The position numbers were made by a program, and so were the translations under genes. DNA of 64,000 nt from Lantana camara (lineage: Eukaryota; Streptophyta; Magnoliopsida; Lamiales; Verbenaceae): NCBI GenBank assembly GCA_037501455.1, contig CM074861.1, forward strand, positions 99,363,001-99,427,000, in the 5' to 3' direction. This document shows positions 30,179 through 40,154 of this stretch, in pieces (position 1 is the stretch's first letter; every line of letters starts with the position of its first letter). The notes beneath the pieces were generated by a model. The model saw only the letters and a list, made by a program, of their open reading frames with translations, was not told where the DNA came from and did not search any database.

Positions 30179-33100
30179 TGTAGCACCCCGAAGGGGCCAC
30201 AACCCCGCACCGTCGTACCTCTCAAGTAGCTAGGAGACCTAGCACCCAAGAAGCACGCCGGCGAACGGACAAAACATTACAAGATCAGAGTACTAAAAGA
30301 AAACATTGCAGCAGAAATATGGGCAATTTAAAACTTTTGGAACCAATAACAAGGATACAAGAGACTAAGTTGATTAAGGCCTAACAAAACAATATGATAA
30401 CAACAAGTGAGTGGAATTTAAGATGGTTCAAAAGAACCTGACCGAAAGAGTACAACATAAGATTTCCTATGCTTCAAGGTACCAACCAACCAGCAAATGC
30501 AGAACCTGAAACCATGGGGTTAGAAAACGGGGCAGAGGTATTAGTCAAAGGGACTAAGTGAGGCATAACTTTGGAATCATATAAATACTTAAAACTTTAG
30601 ACTTTTCAGAAAAGGTTTTACTTCAAAACGGTACTTTAATACTGAATTTCAAAACTTTACTTTAACACTTTATTTCAGAACGGAACTTCAAAACGTTACT
30701 TTGGAACAGGATTTTCAAGAAAGCACACACATGCGCACACATCAGAGTTTCCGGTTCATATATATACTTTACAAAACGGGAATAAGGTATTGGGTATATT
30801 TTTCAAAATATGAACCAGTCTTTAAAAACAGAATTTGCCCGCAAGCTAGGCGTTCTCCAACCTTTACTCCCAAAAACATTAACAGAGTTGGTATCGAGAC
30901 CGGTTAGGATCCCGATACCCATAATCACATGCACCATCCTTCTTCCTCCAGTTGTCGCGCCCAGGGAGCTACCCCGCGGTGACGTAAACAGGAATGGGAG
31001 GAATTACATTCACCTCTCCCGACCTTCGATGTGGAGTAACCAACCTCCGATTAAACCATCATCAAGGTCTGTACGACGGCCAGTATCATAGTAGCCATTG
31101 GCGCACGCCTCCCGGTCTACTACTCAACCATACCGTCAGGGCCCAACAGAACAGTATATCCAAAGCTTGCATTGCTCAAAATTTCAGAAGTGCATAAAGC
31201 ACACAAAATCCAGAAACTAAACGTTGATCAGAACAGAAATCCAAAACATTACTCATTGCTCGTTAATCAAAACGGTACAACTTTAAACAAATGGAATATC
31301 AGAAAACATTATCTTTAAACAAAACAGAGTATCTTTAAAATGAAACAGTGCCCTAAGAAGGGAAACGTTTATCTTTGAAAACAAGGATCTTTAAAACCTT
31401 TAGGGGTTGTTTTCAAACGTTTTGCATACATACATATTTTCATGGTTCCAGTTGAAAATAGATTTAAACCTCACCTACAGAAAATGGTATTATGCAATAA
31501 TACCGGAGCCTCAGTATATCCAAACTTCACCTGTAAGTGGTGAATGACCATAAGTTTCTATCCTCAAACCATATAGTCACAGAAGCACGTTGAAACCACC
31601 TCAAAACATTCAATAGCACATAATGATATCATATGATCAGGACAAAACTTTATCGAAGCATGTCATAACATGTAACGAAATCTCATGGTAAAATCTGATA
31701 ATCATTAATACCATAATACATCATGAAAGCATGATCGATTTCACGTAATAAATCACATAATTGGTAAGAAAGAACATTGCTCAAGAAGGATCACCCTTAT
31801 CAGAAAAAGAATTCAGATAAATGATTAATCTTACACGAAAGATTATAACGTAAAATCAAATATCACGCTTAGGATTTTGAAACAACTTCAATTGAGTAAG
31901 AGTTTGGTTTGAAAAGCTTAAATTTTGATTCCCGATTTGAAAATTTGTGAAAAAGGCTTTCGCCGTTGAATCCGTCTCGTCAAAATGAGTCCGTTGATAT
32001 AAAGTCAAAGTCAAAGTTACTATTCCAGTCAAAGTTACTATTCTGGTCAAAGGTACTGTTCACATGTACGGTATTTATACGGTAGGTATATAGTATTAAT
32101 ACGAAAATACGTTTGGTACTTATACGAAAATACTTTAAGTATTTATACTAAAATACATTTGGTATTTATGAAAATACATTAAGTATTTATACTAAAAATA
32201 CATTTGGTATTTATACAAAAATACATACCGTATTATACGTAGGAAAACTAATATGTATACGTATTTTATACATGTATACTATAACTTATATCAATTGGTT
32301 AAGGTAACATTAACTAAACATGTAACAATTAAAACTATATATTATAAACATGTAACATTATTTAATTATATCATAAGTCATGTAATAAATTTAAATTACT
32401 ATGATCATATTGTAATTGTAACATAACATGTAACATGTAATACAATTTAAATCATGTATCATATCAAATTACCTAAGTAGGAATAAATTATAATTAAATG
32501 TAACATATAACATGTCATAATAGGTGTCACATAATTAAATTGTAGCCTAATTAAATCATGTAACATTTAATTTACAAACTATAATTTATAGAACATAAAT
32601 CATGTATATCATGAATTTAAAGCATAATTTTAAATACATAATTTATACATAAAATAAATCTAAACTAAAACATAAATTAAAATCTAAACTAAATATAACT
32701 AAAACATAAATTAAATAAATAATAAAACGAAACAACAAACAAAAAGAAAAAAAAGAAACATACCTTCAGACAGGGAATTCGAACTGAACAAGGAAAGTGA
32801 TTGCCCAAGGTTGTTATTTATAGATGTAAGTAGGTCCTAAGTTGAAATTATTAATTGCTCAAGGGACCACCGTGTGTGCTTTGTGTAATTTTAAGAAATA
32901 ATTAGATTTTCTCTAAAATTAAATATAAAATGGTAGAAAAAGGGTGTTTAGGTCATTTCACCTTCAAACGAGCAACTACGAAAGTGGAAAAAGTGTTCAA
33001 AGTTCGAGAAATAAAATTTCCTTCGAAACGACTATTCATACGTCAAAATCCGATGTACGGTTTAAAAATTCTAATTCTTGAAATGAATAGTAACTTATTT

Positions 33101-33578
33101 GATAAACGTTTTCGTTTGCTACTCGGGCTAGGGTCGGAATTAGGGTTTGAAAAGCATATCAAAATTCATGAAATAATTCAAGGGTCGTTTTAAGTATAAT
33201 ATTGAGGGGTAACCGGTGTACCGATCAAAAGTTCATTTCGTCGGTGAATAGTAATTTTTAAAAGAAAATCCTAAATTGCTTCAAAAATACATAAAAGGTT
33301 CTCGGGACTTGGAAAACAAGTTTGAATGATTAAAAATCATAAGTTTTGATCCTTTAAAATTCCATTGACAAAACGGAGCAGTAGTGGTTCGGAAATGAAT
33401 AGTATTTTAGGGTTTTTGTGCCGAATTTCCCTCGAATAACATAATATCACAAAAGAGCACGTATTTCACTTAAAGATGCAATGCATGAAATATTTTAAAT
33501 ATGGATCAAGGTCTATAAACGCTCTTACGATACCCTTAGCTTACCATTTACGACCAGGCCCCGATCCGGGCTATTACA
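30179..33578 (-). repeat. Tekay element 5' LTR (3,400 bp)
   Basis: Second copy of the 22619-26018 repeat. Only one difference was noticed by eye. As the element reads on the minus strand, this copy carries its promoter. Confidence 0.93.
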
Positions 33579-33583
33579 ATAGT

Positions 33584-34075
33584 TATATGTCTAGAAAATT
33601 CTTTTCGTATAATTACTTCTTTGAGTTGTTTTAATAATTCTTGACAGTTTGACATAGGAAGTATTATTTGTTTTTCTTCAGATGTACCAATTTGGTTTTC
33701 CACTTGTTTTCCTTTAATTTCTAGTAGAAGTTTATCTAAAATTTCTTGAGTATTATCTATTTCATTTATAACATTTTGTTTTTTATCTAAAAGAATTTGT
33801 TGTAACATATCTATAATGGTATTTAATTGTGGGTTTGTAGTAGTGTGAAATAAATGTGGATATTCTCCCCCCTCCTGATGACAAGAGAAAATGTTGTGAT
33901 CAAGTTTATAGTATGATTCAATGTCTTGATTAGTATTGGCGTTTGTTATAGTATTCTCAAGTTGAGACATCTTTTCGTTAGTATTTATTAATAGTTCTGT
34001 TAATGTTTGTACTGTATTATTTAAAGATTGTATTTGTTGATTTAATGTTTCTACAAAATTTTGTAATTCATGCAT
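33584..34075 (-). pseudogene. VAP-like coiled-coil viral ORF, cut by the Tekay insertion
   Basis: The ORF starts at ATG 34075. Its N-terminal ~60 residues form a heptad-like coiled coil (FVETLNQQIQSLNNTVQTL). By position directly upstream of the coat protein and by coiled coil it corresponds to ORF III, the virion-associated DNA-binding protein of caulimoviruses. The Tekay LTR interrupts it at 33583. Its last part lies at 22618-22545, where the stop overlaps the coat-protein ATG. The apparent C-terminus down to 33548 is LTR sequence. Confidence 0.65.
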
Positions 34076-34398
34076 GCTGATGAAAGTATATTTAATTTAG
34101 TTATTTGTTCTCGACACCATTTTATTACTTTTTTATTTTCATTAACTAATCGTGGTATTCATCCTTCTGATCGTTTTATAAATTTCATATATTCTTCAAG
34201 TCTTGAAATAGTTAGAGGAATGTATATCCTATCTTTTATAAGATTTTCTTCACTCTGTTTCATGCTTTGAAGAATTTTTCCTAGCATTTCATAGTCCGCT
34301 GTATTAGTCGTTTTATTTAATATCTCTATTTTTTGTTTAATTAGTTCACGTAATAATCGTATTTCTTGTCGTTTCAATTGTTTTTCAAATTGATCCAT
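34054..34398 (-). pseudogene. small coiled-coil viral ORF with one premature stop
   Basis: The ATG at 34398 opens a charged helical protein (MDQFEKQLKRQEIRLLREL). A TGA at 34159-34161 ends it after 79 residues, but the same frame stays open for about 35 more codons to about 34054 and overlaps the next ORF start. This looks like a premature stop. The function is unknown. Confidence 0.5.
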
Positions 34399-34450
34399 TT
34401 TTATCCCTTCGTTTCCCGTTGATATATTTTTTCTATTAATTTTGTATTTA

Positions 34451-34582
34451 TTATATCAATTTATTTTTTATTTCATTTGGGTATATAAAAATTTCTTTCA
34501 TGATAGAATCGTATTTTGTTGCAACATCCAATTTCTTTCCTAATTTTCCTATCTCAGTTTTAATTTTTCTTTGTTTATTCAT
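34451..34582 (-). CDS. very small viral ORF (43 aa)
   Basis: ATG at 34582 lies just after the stop of the previous ORF (TGAAATG arrangement). The product is Lys-rich (MNKQRKIKTEIGKLGKKLDV). Its close packing with neighbours suggests a real viral ORF, but no function is recognised. Confidence 0.4.
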   Translation of the reverse strand: MNKQRKIKTEIGKLGKKLDVATKYDSIMKEIFIYPNEIKNKLI

Positions 34583-34583
34583 T

Positions 34584-34766
34584 TTATTTTTGAAATCGTT
34601 TTAGTATTGAAATAGTCTTTTGTATCTGTTCTTGATAATATTCTGCCCAATATTCATGATATCTTGTGATATACCAGTGTCCATTATTTCTTGCTATTAA
34701 GTATAAATTTTTATGATTATTATATTCTTCATATAAATCTGTCAAATATTCATTATATCCTTTCAT
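34584..34766 (-). CDS. small viral ORF of unknown function (60 aa)
   Basis: Tyr/Asn-rich product beginning MKGYNEYLTDLYEEYNNHKN. It is the outermost viral ORF on this side. No domain recognised. It may be related to, or continue from, the small-ORF block at 15286-16169, since the circular genome was opened between these two blocks. Confidence 0.5.
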   Translation of the reverse strand: MKGYNEYLTDLYEEYNNHKNLYLIARNNGHWYITRYHEYWAEYYQEQIQKTISILKRFQK

Positions 34767-34990
34767 TTTGGAAAGTATTGTGGGTGAAAATATAATATTT
34801 CAAAAATTATTGTATTGATTTGTAAGAAAATAGCCACCGTGTCATGGAATTTAGAATTCCGCTATTGTGAGAAGCGGATAACACTATATTTGTAATATAG
34901 TTGAAAAGTATACCTATTTTACAATATAGTTTTGTGTTTGCACTATTTTTAGAAAATGACCGAGAAAATATCATATGTTTTGTATCATTT

Positions 34991-35110
34991 TTTTTTTTTT
35001 TTTAATATTTAAATTTTAAACACACATACCCCAAGTGGTCGAAGGGATTCGAACTTGGGACCTTACCTTCGAGAAAAAAACTCTCAGACCACTTGACCAA
35101 CATCTGTTGG
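34991..35110 (-). mobile_element. tRNA-derived SINE (family 1) with 19-bp target duplication
   Basis: Read on the minus strand: CAACAGATGTTGGTCAAGTGG, TCTCGAAGG, box B AGTTCGAATCCC, GTGTGTGTTTAAA and poly(A). Perfect 19-bp duplications CATATGTTTTGTATCATTT lie at 34972-34990 and 35111-35129, so the insertion is young. It is a retroposon, not a tRNA gene. Confidence 0.85.
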
Positions 35111-35129
35111 CATATGTTTTGTATCATTT

Positions 35130-35396
35130 TATTTTAGCTAATTATAAAATAAATATACAAAGAAAGGGAGAAAACTGTCTGCACCCTATATTTTGCCACG
35201 GAGTGTTCGACCAAATGACTGAAAGAGATTTTTTCTTTTTTTTTTTTTGAATTGAGACTGAAAGAGATTTCAGAACACTAAAATTTTGGTGAAAGGGTAA
35301 ATACATCTTAGGATACATAACAGCAAAATATAAAGGGTTCTCACTTTCACTTCTTTTTATTTGTTCATCTCAAATTCTCAATACAGGAAAAGCTAT
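35130..35396. other. intergenic, 3' of receptor-kinase copy B
   Basis: No gene is visible. The stretch holds a T-rich tract near 35231-35248 and the presumed 3' untranslated region of copy B. Confidence 0.5.
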
Positions 35397-37437
35397 TCAT
35401 ACAAGAGAATCATAATCAGGAAGTGCACTGGATGAAGAAAAATTGTTACTGCAATTCTGTAGAATGTGCAAGCAATCCTTCATGGATGGCCTATTAGAAG
35501 GTGATGCAGAAGTACAAATAACACCTAGTCGAAAAGTTGTAATAATCTGATTCATATAAATCGGATCGATGATCTCGGCATCCAGTGCATCAACCATGGC
35601 ATTTGTATCTCTGTAGAGTAGTCGAGCCCGTCCTGCCAGGTTCATACGGTCTTCTCGAATAACAGCTTTTCTCCCAGTAGCCAATTCTAGCAGAACTACA
35701 CCGAAACTGTATACGTCACTCTTTGAATTCACCTTCTTTGTATAGGCATACTCTGTGATTCAAAGTTTTGCAAGTTTTAGTAAAATACATATGATGACAA
35801 TATTAAATAACTTTTAGAATTCGTGAAATACATACATACCGGGGTCAATGTAGCCAACAGTTCCTGCCACAACGGATGTTGTCGTTATATCTCTGTGCCT
35901 GTTGAGCAATTTCGCCAGTCCAAAATCTGCAATTATTGCATTGAGTTTCGAGTCTAATAGTATGTTTCTCGGTTTGATGTCTCGGTGAATGATGGGTGGA
36001 GAGCAGTCGTGGTGCATATAGCAAAGCCCTTGTGCTATCCCAATGGCAATATGCAGCCTCATTGGCCAATCCAATTTGGGGACTGAGTTGATACCATCAG
36101 CGGAAGATGTCTGTCTCTTGTTACCATGCAGCCAGTGATCAAGGCTTTTGTTCTCAAAGTACTGGTAAACAAGAAGCTTCATATTCTTGCTTGAGATATA
36201 ACACAAAAGCTTCACTATATTGTTATGTCGAATACTCCCAAGTGTCCGAATCTCTGCTAAGAATTCCTTCTCGAGACTCTGCTGTGATTTTGCGGCATTT
36301 GATACACTTTTCACAGCAACAATACTTCTCGTATGGTTGGTGAAAACTCTGTAAACCTTTCCCGACCCACCATCTCCGATCACATTTTCATCTATTAAAC
36401 TGGATAAGATCTCATCTTTATCGAACTTCACCCCTTGAAATGAGATCATGTTCCACTCTCCTCCCTCTTCCAGAGAAGGCGGCCCATGTTGCCGGGCTTT
36501 CTTGACTGCAATGTAATCGTGCCTCTTGATCCAGCATTTTCGTGTGTAGTAGAAAAGTATTGCAAACCCCACAACTCCCAAACCAACCACAACCCCCAAA
36601 CCAAACGCTTTGAATGTATTTATGACCAAATGCCTCCTCGATTCATCGGTGTCTTAGAATATATTTACGACCAAATGCCTCCTAGATTCATCTTTGCTGG
36701 AATTGCACTTTAGAAACCTCCGAATTCTGGAATCAAAGCACAATCCAGAAGGACAACCTGGTAGACCCTCAATCCTGTTATCAGAGCAGAGATTAGAAGG
36801 ATCCAGGCTACTTTCATCAAAGTGTTCACTCACATACTCCGAAGGAATCTTCCCAGAGAATTCATTGGAATGAAGCCTAAGAGCATTCACATTCTTCAAA
36901 CGAATCACAGTCTCTACAATGCTTCCAGAGCTGGTTATTAGACAAATCCAAAACACTTAACTTAGGCAATTCACCTAAACCATTTGGTACCTCACCAAAT
37001 AATCCGTTCCCATTGAGATATAAATATTTAAGTCTTTCCATCAGGGAAAACTCACCTGGGATTGTCCAGGATAGTGCATTGAAGGACAAATCTAAGATTT
37101 CAAGATTTGAACAGTTGTGCAAAGTGTGAGGTATGTTTCCTGATATATTGTTCTTAGACAGTTCGATTGAAACGAGGCCTTGGAGCTGACCTATACTTGA
37201 TGGGATTATTCCACTTAATTTCTTTTTGGCTAAACGCAGGCCGATGACTGCATCAGGACTGCATCGCACTTCAGGCCAATCCCATGGGGACGATGTCGAG
37301 TTCCACGACTCGAGTGATGGTGGATTACCCCATTGTTGTTTCAGGCTCAATAGAATTGCCCGTTCAGACAACAAATCTGCTGAAATTGCATGGAGATGGA
37401 GAGGAATTAGTAGGATCAAGAGGAGAAGATGCTGCAT
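35397..37437 (-). pseudogene. LRR receptor-like kinase, copy B (two lesions)
   Basis: Paralogue of copy C. It has a signal peptide (MQHLLLLILLIPLHLHA), about five LRRs, a transmembrane segment (about 36530-36610), and a kinase with GDGGSGKVY, VAVKSV, HRDIKPRNILLD and DFGLAKLL, all catalytic motifs intact. Exon 1 ends at 35840; an 87-bp intron (35753-35839) has GT-AG borders; exon 2 runs 35752-35397. Lesions: a one-base frameshift near 36930 in the LRR region, and a TAA at 36654-36656 created within a 45-bp tandem duplication of the sequence coding DESRRHLV. The ectodomain is shorter than in copy C. Probably a recent pseudogene. Confidence 0.82.
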
Positions 37438-37893
37438 TTTGCACAAGTGAAGGCTTTCTTTCGGAATTCGGAGTCGATGCTTGGAGGATTCAAACATATG
37501 AAGAACTTACAGCCTCAAATGCTTCTAAGTTCTAACTTCTAAGGTATCAACAGTCAACTATCAAGTCAAGCCAATAAACTTTTGCTTTTGGACTATGTGG
37601 TCAACCTGTAATTACATGCTAGACTAAACTGCCCCAATTTCCACGATAATAAGCCTATGTGACTTAACATGTGATTTAACAAGGCAAGAGAGAATGTTTT
37701 ACGTGTATCATTCATGTAAACTAATAACGAGTTCATTTGCCATACATTAACAGAACTTGACTGAATTAAATTTGTCTAAAATTTTCATGTACTACAAAGG
37801 AAAATTTAATTTAATCTCTGGCCTCACCATGCCAATTGCCATACTAGAATAACGTAAATTACTACCATACCCTTAGATACAATTGCTATGACA
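37438..37893. other. upstream region of receptor-kinase copy B
   Basis: Promoter-side flank of copy B, matching decayed sequence upstream of copy A. No other gene seen. The ends of this paralogy continue beyond the hAT element to about 38640. Confidence 0.5.
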
Positions 37894-37901
37894 ATGTGAC
37901 T

Positions 37902-38530
37902 TAGGGTGGACAATGGATCGGATTTTAATTCGAATAACCCTATTCGAATTTTAGTATATTCGTCCGATAAAAATGTCAAATGGATCATATTCGATTATAA
38001 ATATTCGTTATCTGAAATAAATGATTCGGATAAGGAATTAAGGAATTTGATCCATTAAGAATCCGAATCCGAATTTATATATAATATTTAATTAAATAAA
38101 TTATTTACTAGTACATAATATTAAATAAAATGACTAAAATTAAAATTTTTACATATTTATCACTTTAAACAATGACAAAATTTGAATTGTTTACTCTAAA
38201 ATATATATTTTCCTTTATTAATAAATTTAAATTAACTTATTTTAAACAAATATAAACAAAATCATTAAATAATTTATTAAATAATAATTATTTATTAAAT
38301 ATTATGTAATCACATTTATTTTTTATATTAAACTTGTTATTTAAAAAAATTAAATTTAATATTTAATCAGACCAAATCTTTTATTAGATTTGATTCTACC
38401 TGATTATGTATTGATTCAAAATAAATGAATTCAAATCCTATAGGATTCAGCTCCGGCTATCGAATTTTCTTGCCGGATCCGTATTCGAAATCTCCCGACC
38501 CGACCCGAATCCGACCAGTTAACAGCCCTA
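37902..38530. mobile_element. non-autonomous hAT-like element, 629 bp
   Basis: The ends are TAGGGTGGACAATGG and, on the other strand, TAGGGCTGTTAACTGG. They are flanked by 8-bp duplications ATGTGACT (37894-37901) and ATGGGACT (38531-38538), with one mismatch. The paralogous site near 15080 lacks it, so insertion followed the duplication. The interior is very AT-rich and non-coding. Confidence 0.75.
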
Positions 38531-38689
38531 ATGGGACTTAAAGTCCGAGTTCACTAATTTTGGCCTCGTTTGGGCTTAAGAAAAATGCATGTTCCCAATG
38601 GGCCTAATATTAACCCAGTTACGATTCTGCCCAAAGGCCCAAAATAAAATGACACAAACCCTTGTGTCATTTTAATTTGTTCAGTCAGT

Positions 38690-39458
38690 CTTTTCATAAC
38701 ACCGGCCTTCATTTCCAGAGTCCTCGACAGCGAACGCGGTGTGTTGAGGTAAACCCTAATTCATTTTGCTAGTGTTTCGATCCGATTATTTGGTTTTTGC
38801 AATGCGTAATCTAAGATTAACGACTTTCGGTGATTCTTTGTACATATTTGGAGATTTGTTGGGTTTTTTTTTTTTCTTTCTGCGCAACAAATGAATTGCT
38901 GGATGCCTGGATTTTGTTTGGTAAAGTGAAATCTGGTTTAAATCGTGGTGTGTTTAGCTGGTTTGTTTTATCTCGGGATTGTTTAGCTTTTTCTTAAATC
39001 CATTTATTTTCCGGGTTTGTGTCGAAACTTTCTGAAAGGTGATGATGGGACCTGAAGTTGCATTTTTCACTGAGTTGCTTCTATCGTTTTATTTGGAACC
39101 ATATTCTTCGTGGGTAGTGAATATTGATGGAGAGGAAAGCAGAAATACACGGTTTGTTCTTTCCGCATGATGTGAATTTCCTAATTGTTTGTGGAAGTTA
39201 TAGTGTGTTATACATATGATATATAATTCTCGCCGTAAATATAGGAATAACTATTTAGCAGTTGTAAGCATTTATACTCATTTCATGTTTATATTTATTT
39301 GTTTCAGCACTCGAGAGTCCTGTATGTGATTTAATAGTGGAGGGCACCGAGTTCACTTCAAGGACTCCTTGGCTAGCATAAAGAAGAACAAGTTTGTCTT
39401 CGTGTTCTTTTATCCTCAACACCTGTGATACCCAATCGAATTTTCCCTTCCTATCAGT
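38690..39458 (+). promoter_or_regulatory. TIM17 5' untranslated region with intron
   Basis: A leader exon appears to end at 38748 (GTGTTGAG), with GT-AG intron 38749-39307 (GTAAACCCTAA...TTTGTTTCAG) and the second leader exon from 39308 to the ATG at 39459. AAACCCTAA at the donor is a telo-box motif, frequent in leaders of plant housekeeping genes. The intron is inferred from splice signals only. Confidence 0.55.
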
Positions 39459-40154
39459 ATGGGTACCCCAGAAACATCTCGTGAACCTTGCCCGGACCGA
39501 ATTCTTGATGATGTTGGTGGAGCTTTCGGCATGGGTGCAGTTGGTGGTGCAGCTTTCCATTTTTTAAAGGGAACATACAACTCCCCGAAAGGCGAGCGTC
39601 TGATTGGTGGTTCTCAAGCTGTTCGCATGAATGCACCTCGTGTTGGTGGTAGTTTTGCAGTGTGGGGTGGTCTCTTTTCCACCTTTGACTGCACCATGGT
39701 GTACATTCGCCAGAAAGAGGATCCTTGGAACTCCATAATAGCCGGTGCTGCAACTGGAGGCTTTCTATCAATGCGACAAGGATTAGGTGCTTCTTCAAGA
39801 TCAGCATTATTTGGTGGTATATTACTGGCTTTGATTGAAGGTGCTGGAATTATGTTAAATAAAATGGTGACGCCACTTCCACCTATGGAGGAGCAACAAC
39901 CAAATGTGGCTGGTGTTCCGCCTGGATATCCAATGGGACAGCTTCCTGGTCAAGCTCCAGTAAATCTTGAGAGCATGGGAAGTGGATCTTCGTCATCATC
40001 TTCACAACCACAATCATCTTCTTCGTCATCTTCATGGTTTGGAGGCTTTTTTGGTGGTGGGAATAAGGAAGAGGCTGGCGCTAGTGATGGAAGCAAGACA
40101 CAGGTTTTGGAGAGCTTTGATGCTCCAAGTCCTCCATCATTCGAGTATAAATAA
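39459..40154 (+). CDS. TIM17: mitochondrial import inner membrane translocase subunit TIM17
   Basis: Core subunit of the TIM23 presequence translocase in the inner mitochondrial membrane. The 231-aa protein opens with EPCPDRILDDVGGAFGMGAVGG, continues with the family hallmark RMNAPRVGGSFAVWGGLFS (about residues 67-85) and has four hydrophobic segments to about residue 130. The C-terminus is a Ser/Gly/Pro-rich tail (Ser runs at about 170-195, WFGGFFGGGN) typical of the longer plant TIM17 forms. The coding region is one exon, as in plants; the start follows the predicted leader intron. It appears intact and is probably expressed. It abuts the duplicated receptor-kinase flank at about 38640. Confidence 0.93.
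   Translation: MGTPETSREPCPDRILDDVGGAFGMGAVGGAAFHFLKGTYNSPKGERLIGGSQAVRMNAPRVGGSFAVWGGLFSTFDCTMVYIRQKEDPWNSIIAGAATGGFLSMRQGLGASSRSALFGGILLALIEGAGIMLNKMVTPLPPMEEQQPNVAGVPPGYPMGQLPGQAPVNLESMGSGSSSSSSQPQSSSSSSSWFGGFFGGGNKEEAGASDGSKTQVLESFDAPSPPSFEYK

Larger units (their letters stand above)
22619..33578 (-). mobile_element. Tekay/Del-type Ty3/gypsy element inserted in the virus, 10,960 bp
   Basis: Two 3,400-bp LTRs (TGTAGCACCCCG...GGGCTATTACA) at an exact offset of 7,560 bp flank a 4,160-bp interior. The target duplication ATAGT is perfect (22614-22618, 33579-33583) and lies inside the viral VAP-like ORF. A tRNA-iMet primer site and a polypurine tract are present. Pol fragments are of chromovirus Tekay/Del type. 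Gag is absent and pol is full of stops, so it must have moved using another element's proteins. I saw one substitution between LTRs (24258 C, 31818 T), implying a very recent insertion. Confidence 0.93.
33584..34800 (-). mobile_element. endogenous caulimovirid, right segment
   Basis: This is the upstream continuation of the viral sequence, separated from the left segment by the Tekay element. It holds four consecutive small ORFs that lead into the coat protein at 22544. The outer border lies between about 34800 and 34971 and shows no obvious signature. Confidence 0.8.

Noticed and set aside
34991..35110. tRNA gene suggested by a GGTTCGAATCCC-type box B
   Set aside because: Lacks a cloverleaf acceptor stem, ends in poly(A) and has a 19-bp target duplication, so it is a SINE. 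The same applies to 60346-60465 and 6069-6173.
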